The translations under genes were made by a program, and so were the position numbers. Source: Sphaerimonospora cavernae (lineage in GTDB: Bacteria > Actinomycetota > Actinomycetes > Streptosporangiales > Streptosporangiaceae). Taken from it: a DNA stretch of 64,000 nt. This document shows positions 41,247-49,856 of the stretch, in pieces. Every line of letters begins with the position of its first letter. Positions within the stretch are counted from its first letter, which is position 1. Below the pieces are notes generated by a model. The model searched no databases, was not told where the DNA came from, and was given only the letters and a program-made list of their open reading frames with translations. The DNA lies in contig NZ_JBHMQT010000072.1 of NCBI RefSeq assembly GCF_042435035.1, forward strand, positions 1 to 64,000, in the 5' to 3' direction.

Positions 41247-42011
41247 ATGGGGATCGGCTACCGCGAGCTGGCGAGCGTCCTGCGCTCAGCCATAGAACGC
41301 GGCGACTACCCACCGCAGACCACGCTGCCCAAGCAGGACGAGATCGCCGAAACCTACAGCGTGAACATCAAGACCGTCCGCCAGGCGATCCGCGTACTCG
41401 AGAGCGAAGGCCTCGTCACACCGGTCAGACGCCGCGGAACCGTCGTCCGCTCACGACCCCCGATGAAACGACTCGGCGCCGAGCGCTACGCCAAGAGCAA
41501 GTGGAAGTTCGGCCTCGTCGCCTTCGCCGCCGACCGCGAAGCATCCGGCCGGGCCTGGACACCCGGCGACCAGACCAACACCGTCCGCCGAATCGAAGCC
41601 GACAAGGAGATCGCCGAAGCCCTCGGGATCGAGCCAGGCGCGCCGGTCTACGAACGCGCCCGACTGGTCAAGGACGGCGACACGCCAACCCACACCCTCA
41701 CCAGCTACTACCGGCCCGAAGACGTCGAAGGCACACCCCTCGTCAACGCCTCAGCCGGACCGGCCGGAAAGGGAGGCGGCTTCGCCGTCCTGACCGTCCA
41801 AGGACTGGAACCCGACGCCATCACCGAGGCACTCCACGCCCGCATGCCCAGCCCCGAGGAAGCCGAGCAACTCCAACTCCTCACCGGCGAACCCGTCGTC
41901 GTGCTCAAGCGCACGACATGCACACGAGACGGCCGGGTAGTCGAGTTCGCGCGCGGCGTCCACGCCGCGTCCCACTTCGAGTGGGCATATACCTTCAAGA
42001 TTCCCGACTGA
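41247..42011 (+). CDS. GntR/HutC-family regulator (KorSA-like role)
   Basis: 254 residues; AAGGAGG-6-ATG. N-terminal wHTH 'YRELASVLRSAIERGDYPPQTTLPKQDEIAETYSVNIKTVRQAIRVLESEGLV' and C-terminal UTRA effector domain. Divergent from the transfer operon with repeated operators in between; by analogy with KorSA of pSAM2 it keeps the element silent and represses itself. Ligand unknown. Confidence 0.85.
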   Translation: MGIGYRELASVLRSAIERGDYPPQTTLPKQDEIAETYSVNIKTVRQAIRVLESEGLVTPVRRRGTVVRSRPPMKRLGAERYAKSKWKFGLVAFAADREASGRAWTPGDQTNTVRRIEADKEIAEALGIEPGAPVYERARLVKDGDTPTHTLTSYYRPEDVEGTPLVNASAGPAGKGGGFAVLTVQGLEPDAITEALHARMPSPEEAEQLQLLTGEPVVVLKRTTCTRDGRVVEFARGVHAASHFEWAYTFKIPD

Positions 42012-42025
42012 GGGACGTGACGCCG

Positions 42026-42694
42026 ATGTCCGATGACTTCTCAGCACTCCCACAGACCGTGAAGTCCGACCTACGCACCCTGTGGGACTACCACGACATG
42101 CACCACGAGCCACGCCCCTGCGACATCGGCGTAGGCCTGGGAAGTCACGACATCGGCGTCGCCGTCTTCACCGCCGAGCTCTACCACCGCCAGATGCTCC
42201 CCCGCATCGTGTTCAGCGGCGCCAACGCCCCCACCACGATCGACCGCTTCCCCCGAGGCGAGGCCGTCCACTACCGTGAGGAAGCCACCCGGCGCGGAGT
42301 GCCCGCCGAGGTCATCCTTGTTGAGCCATGCGCGACCAACACCGGCGAGAACATCCAGTTCACTCGCCGGCTTCTCGCGAGCCAAGGCGTCCATCCCGCC
42401 TCGATCATGCTCATCACTCGCCCCTACCAGCAGCGGCGCGCGTTCGCGACGTGCAAGAAGCTGTGGCCCGAACCCGAGGTCATCTGCGCCTCCCGGCCGC
42501 TCCCGCTGGAGGAGTACGTGGCGAGCATCGGAGACACCGCCCGCGTCATCAACATGATCGTCGGCGACACGCAACGGATCACCGAATACCCGAAACAGGG
42601 CTTCGCGATCCCGCAAGAGATGCCCGACGAAGTGGAAGCCGCCTATCAGCGCCTCGTGGACGCAGGCTTTACCAGCAGACTCCTGCCCGTCTGA
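42026..42694 (+). CDS. YdcF-family (DUF218) protein
   Basis: 222 residues from ATG 42026, 14 bases after gntR. 'ALPQTVKSDLRTLWDYH', 'GIGVGLGSHDIGVAVFTAELY', 'RIVFSGANAPTT', 'ILVEPCATNTGENIQFTRRLL' follow the DUF218 fold, related to SAM- or nucleotide-binding proteins. Common AICE passenger next to the regulator; role unknown. Confidence 0.75.
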   Translation: MSDDFSALPQTVKSDLRTLWDYHDMHHEPRPCDIGVGLGSHDIGVAVFTAELYHRQMLPRIVFSGANAPTTIDRFPRGEAVHYREEATRRGVPAEVILVEPCATNTGENIQFTRRLLASQGVHPASIMLITRPYQQRRAFATCKKLWPEPEVICASRPLPLEEYVASIGDTARVINMIVGDTQRITEYPKQGFAIPQEMPDEVEAAYQRLVDAGFTSRLLPV

Positions 42695-43702
42695 GAGCGC
42701 GAACTGCCAACCCTCGGCCTGGCCTCTGCCGTGGCTGCCGATCTACCTGGTTACAACCTTCCGTACGGGTTCAAGCCGCCGCCCAGTCGGGCGGCGGCGG
42801 CGCGGCGCGGTCGGTCGCGGCCGGGCATGCGGCCTCTTCGGGCCGGTCCCGACCGCGCCGCCGCCAGCCGCGCCCAACAGGCAGACGCATGACAACCGCG
42901 GAAAGCCCAACCACGAGGATGACGGGCGCGACACCGGCCGCCGCGACCAGGCGGACACGCCGTAGCGGGCCGAGGTCTTCCTTTTGCCTCCGGCGGGGAT
43001 CTCCGGCCCCGAGGTGATCGCGAAAAGCCGAGGTTCGTAGGTGGCTGGGGAGCCCTGATCGCCTCGCACGCCATCGACCCAGGCAAGCCCAGCAGACCAG
43101 CTCCTACGGCTCAAGCCCGGCCGTGACCGATGGCGTCCAATGATCGAGGAACGGCGACCGGTTGACGTACACGCGAGGCCGGGCTTGCCCCTCCGTCGCC
43201 GGCCCGCTGCCGCTCCGCGGTGGGTCGACGGCGTACGAGACATCAGGGCGGGGGAGTGCTACAGGATCGATGGCCGTCTCCAACCCCGGTTTCGAGGTGG
43301 CGGCTCACACATGCCTCATGATTAGGTTTTCTGTCTATTGGACAAAGTGGGATATAATGCCCATTTTAAAGTATCAAATTGATAACGGTTTGCAAGTAGA
43401 ATCTGATGGGCCGTTGAGTCAACAGTACACCCTAATCACCATTTGACCTGGCGCTATGTACTAGTACTTAGCGCCTAAAGGCCAGCTCAGGACTATAAAT
43501 AGGCCTAAGAGCATCCTTGCGGGTAGATAAGTACCTGCATAACCTGAGAGGTTTCGCTCGATTTGAGCGCTCACCAACGGTGGCTCATGTGCAGCGTATG
43601 GTCTCCGTAGCGAGCCCCGCGAGGCGCGGAGAGCAATCCCATCACGAACGATCTCCATGCCGCACGAGGCTCCATGTCCCCTACTTCCCGAGGAGACCAT
43701 GT
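42695..43702. other. 1-kb gene-poor stretch of the AICE with hairpins and an AT-rich core
   Basis: CCGCCGCCC-AGTC-GGGCGGCGG (42777-42798) is a perfect 9-bp hairpin beside a TTCCGTACGG palindrome region. On the minus strand, reading to the stop at 42771, a frame with one TM segment ('VRLVAAAGVAPVILVVGLSAVVM') is open but lacks a start codon. From about 43315 to 43520 the base composition falls to AT-rich. It may hold the element's transfer or replication origin (inference). Confidence 0.4.
43450..43475. repeat. 26-bp near-perfect palindrome in AT-rich DNA
   Basis: GGCGCTA-T-GTACTAGTAC-T-TAGCGCC: only the T/T pair breaks symmetry. Centre between 43462 and 43463. It stands in the gene-poor region before a small membrane-protein gene. 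Confidence 0.6.
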
Positions 43703-43945
43703 ATGGAGAGACTACCCTCTGCCAGCATCTCTGTCTGGATCGCAGGAATCCTGGCAGGCCTGGCGATTGCGCTAGCCCTTATCGGAGTCAGCTCCGCCGA
43801 TATCTCGCAGATCATGAGCCAGGTCACAGCCGCGGTTGCTCTGTACGTTGTGGGCGGTGGCTCGAAGCGACCTGGCGAGGTCGAGTTGGGTCGTTCGTTG
43901 TCTACGGCCGGACGTAAGACGGCTGTACAGAATGCTTCAGAGTGA
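43703..43945 (+). CDS. 80-residue membrane protein
   Basis: ATG 43703 with AGGAG-7-ATG. MERLPSASISVWIAGILAGLAIALALIGVSS... one or two TM helices ('ISQIMSQVTAAVALYVVGGGSK') and a polar C-terminus. AICE cargo, no family recognised. Confidence 0.5.
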   Translation: MERLPSASISVWIAGILAGLAIALALIGVSSADISQIMSQVTAAVALYVVGGGSKRPGEVELGRSLSTAGRKTAVQNASE

Positions 43946-44128
43946 GTGACTAACTGGGTGACAACCGAGGTGTACGGCCCCGGACGTTCGCGGACTCCTG
44001 GGGATCTCTCCCGCAAGCCAGGGCCGGGCCGTCCCTGCTAGGGATCATGGGTAAGTGGCTTCGCATCGAAGGGGTCAGTCTTCGGCTGATACCGTGCCGC
44101 CGAGTCAGGTAAGGGAGGCCCGGAGGCG

Positions 44129-44410
44129 ATGGACGATGGACGGCAGACGGTCTGGGCGTTCGTGGGTGAGGGTGGACGCTGGCCTTCGGCAATCTTCACT
44201 ACCAAGCGCCTGGCCGAGGAGTGGATCAGTGCGCGAGGACTGACCGGGATGCTTACCGAGTACCGGATCGACGATCCGGTCTACGAGTGGGCTGTTGCCA
44301 ACGGGCACTTCCAGCCGAGCAGGCCGGAACACTCAACGGCTGACTTCATCGGCCGATTCACCACCGCACACCAGGCGCACGAGCACTACGAGGATGGCGC
44401 GGCCGGCTGA
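44129..44410 (+). CDS. DUF7710-like protein, 93 residues
   Basis: MDDGRQTVWAFVGEGGRWPSAIFTTKRLAEEWISARGLTGMLTEYRIDDPVYEWAVANGHF: the pattern VWxFxGEGGxxPSxxFxxxxxAEEWI...LTGxLTxYxxDxxVYxWA is that of DUF7710. Small soluble protein of unknown role and last gene before attR. Confidence 0.6.
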   Translation: MDDGRQTVWAFVGEGGRWPSAIFTTKRLAEEWISARGLTGMLTEYRIDDPVYEWAVANGHFQPSRPEHSTADFIGRFTTAHQAHEHYEDGAAG

Positions 44411-44449
44411 GCAGAGAAGCGGACGAGCGGCGGGCCCTTGAGGCTGCTG

Positions 44450-44471
44450 TACAGCAGCGCGTACAGCAACG
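44450..44471 (+). other. Candidate integrase arm sites, right end
   Basis: TACAGCAGcgcgTACAGCAACG, two TACAGCA boxes 12 bp apart, in the same orientation as the pair at 33979-34001. Confidence 0.55.
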
Positions 44472-44554
44472 CCGCCTTACGCGATCACACCTCACCGGCC
44501 CGTATCTACCGGTCGAGCAGGACGAGGAGCCGCCGACAAGGCAACTGCCCTTCC

Positions 44555-44597
44555 CTACGGATCAGAAGGTTAGGGGTTCGAGTCCTCTCGGCCGCGC
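44555..44597 (+). other. attR of element 1 / attL of element 2
   Basis: 43 bp identical to the tRNA-Arg 3' end; only the 3' half of a tRNA, so not a tRNA gene. Confidence 0.88.
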
Positions 44598-44600
44598 ACG

Positions 44601-44641
44601 AAAAAAGCCCAGATCATCAGTGCGATGACCTGGGCTTTCTT
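44601..44641. terminator. Bidirectional terminator after the second att copy
   Basis: AAAGCCCAG-a-TCATC-agtgc-GATGA-c-CTGGGCTTT with A-run before and TCTT after. Confidence 0.75.
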
Positions 44642-45070
44642 GCGTTCTGGATCAGTTGCTGTTGTCCGGCTGCGTCCGGCTGCGTCCGGTTCCGATCGGT
44701 GGTATCCGGGTGGTCCTTCCCAATGCCTTCCCGCCGGGAGGGACGTAGCACTTCGCTGATTCGACGCATGGCGATCTCATCGTGACCAACGAGGCACTTC
44801 TCGTAGGTCCTGTGAAGAACCTCCACGCTGTTGCCCGCCCACTCGGCCACCTGCTTCGGTGAGACTCCAGCGTTGAGCCACGTGGAGAGGCAGGCGTGCC
44901 GGAGGTCATACGGGCGCCGGGCCAGCGGTGAGGCGTACTCCTCGAGAGTCAGGGCCTTCTTACGAGCATTGCGCCAGATCCGAAGGATGTGCTCTTGGCC
45001 AGCACTCCGCGGTGTGCGCCGTGGAACACGCGTCCGCCCAGTACGGGTTCGGGCTCACAGCGCTCCCACC
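44617..45070 (-). pseudogene. Tyrosine recombinase fragment of element 2
   Basis: The minus strand encodes 'RRPYDLRHACLSTWLNAGVSPKQVAEWAGNSVEVLHRTYEKCL', the RxxR-H/Y end of a phage-type integrase. Upstream the match continues in another frame ('DRWERCEPEPVLGGRVFHG'), so there is a frameshift near 45000, and everything N-terminal was lost at the junction with the transposase fragment (~45070-45130). Confidence 0.75.
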
Positions 45071-45129
45071 GGTCATTTAGTGCACGAACCGCAGGTCGAA
45101 CGCCGCTTCAAGTTGAACATCACCGGTTC

Positions 45130-45846
45130 CCGAGTTGGCTGAACGACCTGGCCACGGCCCGGTCCACGGCCGCGCAGACGATCGGCCGCAGGCCGCGACG
45201 CCGCCCGCGCCGAGTGCTGGCGGTCGACGGAAAGGCGCTGCGCGGCACCCGGCACCACACCGCCACCGGCCGCGCCATGCACCTGCTCGCGGTGACCGAC
45301 ACCCGCACCCTGGCGGTCCTCGGCCAGGTCGAGGTCGACGGCAAAAGCAACGAGATCACCGCGTTCGTGCCGCTGCTGCACCCCCTCGACCTGACCGACA
45401 CAGTGATCACCGTCGACGGGCACGGCCGCACCGAGAAACGTTCGATCAAGGTCTGTTCCGTGGCCATTGGGTCCGGGCTGCTGTTTCCCCTCGCCGCCCA
45501 GGCCATATGCATCACCCGCAAGGTACGGCCCCGCGCTGGCGGGCGGTGGAAGACCGTCACCGTCTACGCCGTCACCAGCCTGGCCCCGCACCAGGCCCGG
45601 CCCGCCGACCTCGCCGCATGGATCCGCGCACACTGGCAGATCGAAGCCCTGCACCATATCCGAGACGTCACCTACCGCGAGGACGCCAGCCAGGTCCGTA
45701 CCGGATCAGGACCCGCGGTCATGGCAGCGCTGCGGAATCTGGCCATCGGAATCTTGAAGTTCTGCGGCTGGACCAACATCGCCAAGGCCAACCGCCGCCA
45801 CGCTCAAGACCCCGGACGCTGCCTCGCCACCCTCGGCATCACATAG
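45130..45846 (+). pseudogene. ISAs1-family transposase, truncated and internally deleted
   Basis: 'RVLAVDGKALRGTRH', 'LLAVTDTRTLAVLGQVEVDGKSNEI', then 'VITVDGHGRTEKRSIKV' and 'WIRAHWQIEALHHIRDVTYREDASQVRTGSGP' are ISAs1 DDE transposase blocks. The N-terminal third is missing, and about 60 residues between VITVDG and HGRTEKR are gone, including the usual 'H-x-Q-T-x-R' and 'KGNQP' part. No terminal inverted repeats found. Confidence 0.75.
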
Positions 45847-46358
45847 TCAAACCGGACAAAACGCGAGAACGCCGGAGCCCTGGTTCCCGACAGCCTTGCC
45901 GCCATATCCAGGTACTCAGCCACCTTGGGATACTCGGCCCGAAGACGCTGCTTATCCTTCAGCAGGACAGTGAGTTCATTCCATCATTGCGCTGTCATGG
46001 TCAGCTTCTCCATGCAACGAGTCTCTCTCACTGAGCCTGTCCTTGCCAGGCTTCCCGAGTGTTCCGAGTCAACGACGACGATTGAGCCGGGAGCAAGTCC
46101 TCGTGGGCGACTCCGGGACGGATGCGGAGGCGCGCAGCGAAAAGAAGAATCACGAATTGTCGCCGCAGGCGGCCTTGACTCGACGGGCACGTCCGGGACA
46201 CTTGAGCAGCGAGGAGGATGCGACTACGGGTCAGCTCCGCCACGACCATGGGACAGGCCCTCTTGGGCAGGGTCTAGGATTTCTACATATCCAAGCTTGA
46301 ACTTAACGACGAAGGGAAAGCGTCTCCAGGAAGTCGTCGATCTATTCATGGAACAACG
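45847..46358. other. Gap in element 2 without recognisable gene
   Basis: Mixed composition becoming AT-richer toward the pentapeptide gene. Only shadow-like frames; no repeats or hairpins of note. Confidence 0.4.
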
Positions 46359-47564
46359 ATGGCTTATAAATGGCAACGATCATTTCGTCTCCCCGGGCGA
46401 CTGCGCTGGCTTCGCCGTGTGAGGCCACTCCGTCGGCTTCGCCGTTGGTGGAGGACCTTTCGCCGTTGGATTAATCTGCATCCGGCATCGTCAAAAATCC
46501 TTGTATGGTCGGCAACTGTAGTCGCTCTTCTGGTCGGCATCCTGGTTACTCTAGGCCCCTTGTCATGGCTAATTGGTGGGAACACTGTTGAGCGTCTGCG
46601 CGGTAAAGAGCAGGCCGACGCTATAAACGCGGTCCGGCAAACGCTTCTGACCGCTCTCGGTGGAACCGCTGCGCTCATCGCTCTTGGGTTCACGGTTCGC
46701 ACGTACTATCTTTCTCGACGGGGGCAAGTGACAGATCGATTTGGTAAGGCTGTTGCTCAACTCGCCTCCGACAAGCTTGAAGAGAGGTTAGGTGGAATTC
46801 ACGCCCTTGAACACGTTATGGCGGAATCCCCTACAGATCACTCGGCGGTTCTCGGAGTCCTAAGCTCATTTGTTCGTGCTCGGACCATCCGTCCTCGCAA
46901 TGAAAAGGGGAAGTATATCTCCGAAATATCCACTTCTGATATCGAGGGGGTTGAGCTGCCCTTCGATATTGACACAGCGATGACTGTAATTGCTCGCAGG
47001 CCGGTGCGCTATGAGCCGAATCGCCCAGATCTTAGAGGAGTAAGCCTCATTAGGCTGTCGATAAGATCATATGATTTTGCCAAGCCGCCACGGCTTACTG
47101 CGATATTTCTCACATGGGCGGATCTTCGGCGTGCGGACCTTCGTGGGGCGGTATTGCAATCAAGCATTGTCAACTTTGCGGATCTAAGTCGCGCCTGGCT
47201 AAGTAACGCAGATCTGCGTTACGCAGCATTCAATAATTCCGTCCTCCGTGGGGCAGCTATGGAGGGAGCGCTCCTCCAGGGCGCCAGTTTCAGAAGTGCC
47301 GATCTTCGCGATGTCAGCGGGCTCACTGCTGCACAGTTGGCGGAAGCAATCATTGACGACAAGACCAAGCTGTCGGAGGATCTTGCCAATGACCCATGGG
47401 TGCAAGCCCGTATCTCCGACTGTCTAGCGTGGAGGTCAAGGCTTTCGAGGGAGAAGTTATCGAGAGCTTGGTTTCCGCTCCCAACCCCAGCCCCAGCAAT
47501 TACAGAAAAGGAACTTCGCACTAATGGAGAGAAGGAGCATAGCGACCCGCTGCATGAGTCGTGA
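46359..47564 (+). CDS. Membrane-anchored pentapeptide-repeat protein, low GC
   Basis: 401 residues. Basic Arg/Trp-rich start, two TM helices ('ILVWSATVVALLVGILVTLG', 'LLTALGGTAALIALGFTV'), a conserved 'RGQVTDRFGKAVAQLASDKLEERLGGIHALEHV' segment, then pentapeptide repeats A(D/N)LRx ('WADLRRADLRGAVLQSS...ADLSRAWLSNADLRYAAF'). Codon use is clearly less GC-rich than neighbours, so it was acquired from another source. Such proteins occur as cargo on actinomycete elements; function unknown, possibly defensive. Start ATG 46359 lacks a good ribosome-binding site. Confidence 0.75.
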   Translation: MAYKWQRSFRLPGRLRWLRRVRPLRRLRRWWRTFRRWINLHPASSKILVWSATVVALLVGILVTLGPLSWLIGGNTVERLRGKEQADAINAVRQTLLTALGGTAALIALGFTVRTYYLSRRGQVTDRFGKAVAQLASDKLEERLGGIHALEHVMAESPTDHSAVLGVLSSFVRARTIRPRNEKGKYISEISTSDIEGVELPFDIDTAMTVIARRPVRYEPNRPDLRGVSLIRLSIRSYDFAKPPRLTAIFLTWADLRRADLRGAVLQSSIVNFADLSRAWLSNADLRYAAFNNSVLRGAAMEGALLQGASFRSADLRDVSGLTAAQLAEAIIDDKTKLSEDLANDPWVQARISDCLAWRSRLSREKLSRAWFPLPTPAPAITEKELRTNGEKEHSDPLHES

Positions 47565-47708
47565 GCCTCTGGGCGGCGTAGATACGACAGTCCCTTGACA
47601 GCTTCGCTCCTCAACTTTCCCAATGCCTTCCCGTGCTAGAGTTCTAGGCGATCCAGTGATTACGTTGGCGCTGGTAGACGCCCTACTCTTCGCGGATTGA
47701 GTCTCCCC

Positions 47709-47751
47709 CTACGGATCAGAAGGTTAGGGGTTCGAGTCCTCTCGGCCGCGC
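47709..47751 (+). other. Third att copy (right end of element 2)
   Basis: 43 bp identical to the tRNA-Arg 3' end, embedded in non-tRNA sequence. Confidence 0.85.
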
Positions 47752-47763
47752 ACATCGCACAAG

Positions 47764-47794
47764 GCCCGTGACCAGGGAAAACCTGGCAACGGGC
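47764..47794 (+). terminator. Hairpin after the third att copy
   Basis: GCCCGT/ACGGGC and CCAGG/CCTGG stems with a 2x2 internal loop and GAAAA-type loop. Confidence 0.6.
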
Positions 47795-47839
47795 GCGACG
47801 GGAGAATCTTCGGCCTTCAGCTTTAGACCGGGGAGGAGT

Positions 47840-48250
47840 TCAAAGGTCGAAAAGCGCTGGTCTGGCGTCTGCTCTGCCATAGGCGAGTATGCGGCGGAGC
47901 ACGTCGCGCATACGGTTCACGTCGGCCTCGGGGACATCCAACACGGCTTCGATCACCGGGTCGTCCAAGCCGAGATCTTCCAGAGCGGCCGGGTCGAGTA
48001 CAACGCGCAATGTGCCATCGCGAACAGCGACTTCTCGCACGCAGCCGTAAGCGGTTCCCTGATCGGCCGTAACCAGGCAGTGGGTGTCCATAGAGAGATC
48101 CACATCCTGCTCTTCAGCCTCTTCGATTCCGCTCATGAAGAGCAGGTTGAAGCCGCTGCCATCCTCGAATTCCGCCACCCCGGCTTGGCGGTAATCCTCA
48201 TCGAACTCTTCTTCCCCGCCAGCGGCGCGGGCAGTGAATCGGTAGGTCAT
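47840..48250 (-). CDS. Imm10-family orphan immunity protein
   Basis: 136 residues. 'YRFTARAAGGEEEF', 'FEDGSGFNLLFMSGIEE', 'DTHCLVTADQGTAYGCVREV', 'LDPAALEDLGLDDPVIEAVLDV' match the Imm10 pattern. No toxin gene adjacent. It is the only gene of a 0.6-kb segment framed by att copies that share also the ~27 bp after the att core. Confidence 0.7.
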   Translation of the reverse strand: MTYRFTARAAGGEEEFDEDYRQAGVAEFEDGSGFNLLFMSGIEEAEEQDVDLSMDTHCLVTADQGTAYGCVREVAVRDGTLRVVLDPAALEDLGLDDPVIEAVLDVPEADVNRMRDVLRRILAYGRADARPALFDL

Positions 48251-48342
48251 GTAGGGGTTATATCAGCCACGTGGGCAGTATTTGCCTCGATAGCTTCCGG
48301 GCCCCGGACCACCGATGTCTCTAGTGCTTGTGCAGTCCGGCC

Positions 48343-48369
48343 GAGAGGTTCGTGTCCTCTCGGCCGCGC
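48343..48369 (+). other. Degenerate fourth att copy
   Basis: GAGAGGTTCGTGTCCTCTCGG...CGCGC resembles the last 26 bp of the tRNA-Arg end with about two changes. The following 27 bp (ACATCACAGAAGGCCCGTGA...) repeat those after the third copy (47752-47778) with two differences. Probably the original chromosomal right end. Confidence 0.65.
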
Positions 48370-48419
48370 ACATCACAGAAGGCCCGTGACCAGGGATTTG
48401 CCCACCCTGATCGCGGTGG

Positions 48420-49031
48420 TCACGGATGGAGGGGCCAGTTCCAGGTCGCGTTCTTGAGGATGGCGTTCAGGCCCGGGTGGTCCCACTGGTCGAGGACCAG
48501 GATCTTGGACTTGGGCAGGTACCACTCACGCTGGTTGTAGTGCGTCTTCACCTTGAACTTCTTGTCGACGCAGGTTCCCGCCCACCTGTGGTAGTCCGCC
48601 TTGTGGCCCGGCCCGACCTGCCGCAGTCCCCTGCCCGCGAGCTTCCAGTCGCCCTTGAACAGCTTGTAGCTCTTGGGACAGACGCTGACGTCGGTCGCGG
48701 GATCGAATCCGTACTTCGGGTTGTAGGCCTGGAACGTGCGGAGCCCGATCTCGAGGGCCTTCGGGCCCAGCACCCAGAAGCTACGGCACCCCCAGTCGCG
48801 GAAACCGTAGTCCTCGGTGCCGAAGGTGGGGCACGAGCCGGTGATGACGCGGACCCAGTCCGCGTTCTTCCTGTCGACCTTCCACGACTTGGGGATCTTG
48901 AGGGTCAAACCCTTGCGCAGGTGTATCTGCTTGGTCTCGCCGTCGCTCGCGAACGCCGCCGCGGGGGTCGCCAGAGTGGCCGCCAGTACGGCCAGACCGG
49001 CCGTCGCGACCGAGATGGTCTTTCTGAGCAT
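48420..49031 (-). CDS. Secreted hypothetical protein, 203 residues
   Basis: Signal peptide MLRKTISVATAGLAVLAATLATPAAAFA. The mature part is basic and Trp-rich with four or more Cys ('GSCPTFGTEDYGFRDWGCRSFWVLG', 'VSVCPKSYKLF', 'WAGTCVDKKF'), probably disulfide-stabilised. Typical actinomycete secreted protein of unknown role. Confidence 0.7.
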   Translation of the reverse strand: MLRKTISVATAGLAVLAATLATPAAAFASDGETKQIHLRKGLTLKIPKSWKVDRKNADWVRVITGSCPTFGTEDYGFRDWGCRSFWVLGPKALEIGLRTFQAYNPKYGFDPATDVSVCPKSYKLFKGDWKLAGRGLRQVGPGHKADYHRWAGTCVDKKFKVKTHYNQREWYLPKSKILVLDQWDHPGLNAILKNATWNWPLHP

Positions 49032-49160
49032 GCCCGGAATGCTAGATTCCGTTAGTTGTAAACGACTTGTAGCTTGATGTCCAAGAGATCACCAAACGCT
49101 GACGAACGACCTCCCCCTCCTCCTTGCTGAGCGCCGCGAGTCCGAGCTGACCTTCGAGGT

Positions 49161-49739
49161 TCATGCCGGGGTGTTCCAGCGAAGCACCACCGGCTCGCCG
49201 TGCTCATATCCCAGTAGCGAGTGGGTTCCGGTGTCCAGTCGGAGATACCGTCCGTGGGCGGCGGGCAGTCCCAGCCATCGGGCCGCGAGCACGCGGAGCA
49301 GGTGGCCGTGCGCCACGACGAGCACGTCCCCCTGGGCCTGCCGGATCCGGGCGATGACCTTGTCGGTGCGCTCGCCGACGTGTTCGACGGTCTCGCCCGG
49401 ATGGTCCCGGTCCCCGGGGACGACACCGTCCCGCCAGACATACCAATCAGGACGGGACCGGCGGATCTCGGCAGCCGTGACGCCCTCGTACCCGCCGTAA
49501 TCCCACTCCCACAGGTCCGGGTCCACCTCATATGAGGCGACCCCGGCGAGCTCGGCCGTACGGTGGGCCCGCCGGGCGGGGCTCACCAGGACCAGCGAGA
49601 ACGAGCGGGCGCCGGCTATCGGGGCCAGGGCACGAGCCTGCTGCTCGCCGTGCGCCGTCAGCGGCACATCGGTGCGTCCCGTATGTCGGCCCGCTTTGCT
49701 CCATTCGGTCTCCCCATGCCGCAGCAACATGATCTCCAT
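49161..49739 (-). CDS. Histidine phosphatase (phosphoglycerate-mutase-like)
   Basis: 192 residues. Catalytic 'LLRHGETEWS' at residues 5-14, second 'VVAHGHLLRVL', and 'EWDYGGYEG' substrate loop. Branch-1 phosphatase acting on a small phosphorylated metabolite; substrate not predictable. Confidence 0.9.
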   Translation of the reverse strand: MEIMLLRHGETEWSKAGRHTGRTDVPLTAHGEQQARALAPIAGARSFSLVLVSPARRAHRTAELAGVASYEVDPDLWEWDYGGYEGVTAAEIRRSRPDWYVWRDGVVPGDRDHPGETVEHVGERTDKVIARIRQAQGDVLVVAHGHLLRVLAARWLGLPAAHGRYLRLDTGTHSLLGYEHGEPVVLRWNTPA

Positions 49740-49856
49740 GTCCCCAGTCTCGCCGATCGGTGGTCGTCTTCCGCATATCCATGAAGCCGGCGTGGGTGGG
49801 ACGGCAGAACGGTGACCCCGCTCGAGGCGCGAGGTGGCGAGATAGGAGGGGTACGG

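Larger units (their letters stand above)
44555..47751. mobile_element. Decayed integrated element 2, ~3.2 kb
   Basis: Lies between the second and third 43-bp att copies. It contains an integrase C-terminal fragment beside its left att, a truncated ISAs1 transposase, and one intact low-GC gene. No replication or transfer genes remain. Confidence 0.7.

Noticed and set aside
42743..43243. 166-codon minus-strand frame in the AICE gap
   Set aside because: Arg/Ser/Gly-rich shadow composition, no ribosome-binding site, and no domain.
44555..44597. Second tRNA-Arg gene (also at 47709-47751)
   Set aside because: Only the 3' half is present; no acceptor 5' strand or D-arm. These are attachment-site copies.
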